A stretch of DNA of 5,324 nucleotides, taken from positions 1 through 5,324 of the forward strand of contig CALYZR010000059.1 of assembly GCA_945610215.1 (NCBI GenBank), written 5' to 3'. Below the pieces are notes generated by a model that ran no database searches, had not been told where the DNA came from, and was given only the letters and a program-made list of their open reading frames with translations. The stretch comes from an uncultured Clostridium sp. Lineage in GTDB: Bacteria; Bacillota; Clostridia; TANB77; CAG-508. Below, in pieces: positions 5,207 to 5,324 of the stretch; the stretch's first letter is position 1; each line of letters opens with the position of its first letter. The position numbers were made by a program, and so were the translations under genes.

Positions 5207-5324
5207 ATGAAAGGTAAAAAAAGCTTTTTAAGTACTAAGACTATAATTATAAGTATATTAACAATAGTACTTTTAGGTGTAGCAACTACTGGTACAGTCT
5301 TGTTCTTAAAAGACTCTGGTGAAG
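5207..5324 (+). CDS. Exported or membrane protein, N-terminal fragment (runs off window)
   Basis: An ATG at 5207 lies 6 bases after a very strong AAGGAGG (5194-5200) and opens a frame through the window end, giving 39 visible residues. A basic N-terminus (MKGKKSFLSTK) is followed by a hydrophobic stretch (TIIISILTIVLLGVATTGTVLFL, about residues 12-34) and KDSGE. This is a signal peptide or signal anchor. It begins 33 bases after the sortase stop with no terminator between, so it probably belongs to the same operon and could be another sortase substrate. The GTVLFLKDSGE end faintly resembles the GTxAYFxDxE ending of SipW-type (TasA/CalY) signal peptides, but the match is too weak to assign. 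The function cannot be determined from this fragment. Confidence 0.75.
   Translation, partial: MKGKKSFLSTKTIIISILTIVLLGVATTGTVLFLKDSGE

Overview
The window is a very AT-rich stretch of chromosome with strong AGGAGG-type ribosome binding sites, sigma-A-like promoters, short T-tailed hairpin terminators and a standard genetic code (TGG for Trp, TAA/TAG stops). With a sortase and an XRE-type repressor present, this points to a low-GC Gram-positive bacterium, most likely a member of the Clostridia. The exact taxon cannot be read from this sequence.

Layout, left to right. (1) Positions 1-359 hold the 3' end of an SDF/DAACS-family cation-coupled carboxylate or amino-acid symporter on the + strand. 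(2) A bidirectional terminator (377-412) separates it from a convergent - strand gene (404-1000) for a membrane-anchored XRE regulator: an N-terminal helix-turn-helix and four predicted membrane helices. (3) The divergent region 1001-1186 holds back-to-back promoters and an array of TTCTACT-like half-sites, which look like operators for that regulator. (4) A single-gene unit, 1187-2920, encodes a long-chain acyl-CoA synthetase-like AMP-binding enzyme and ends at a second bidirectional terminator (2927-2962). (5) A small - strand gene (2971-3346) of unknown function has a good promoter and ribosome binding site but is split by an apparent one-base frameshift. (6) A divergent promoter at 3510-3538 starts a + strand surface-protein operon. 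It contains a secreted protein of 329 residues with a cell-wall-sorting-like tail (3585-4574), a sortase resembling class D (4583-5173), and the start of a third exported or membrane protein cut off by the window end (5207-5324).

The most interesting part is the last operon. The first protein has every part of a sortase sorting signal, but the pentapeptide is LPITY rather than LPxTG, and its gene is followed after 8 bases by the sortase gene. This suggests a dedicated sortase/substrate pair with changed specificity. Other points worth attention are the half-site array upstream of the membrane-bound regulator, the frameshifted small gene, and the symporter fragment, which lacks the arginine and aspartate used for acidic substrate and sodium binding in characterised relatives.
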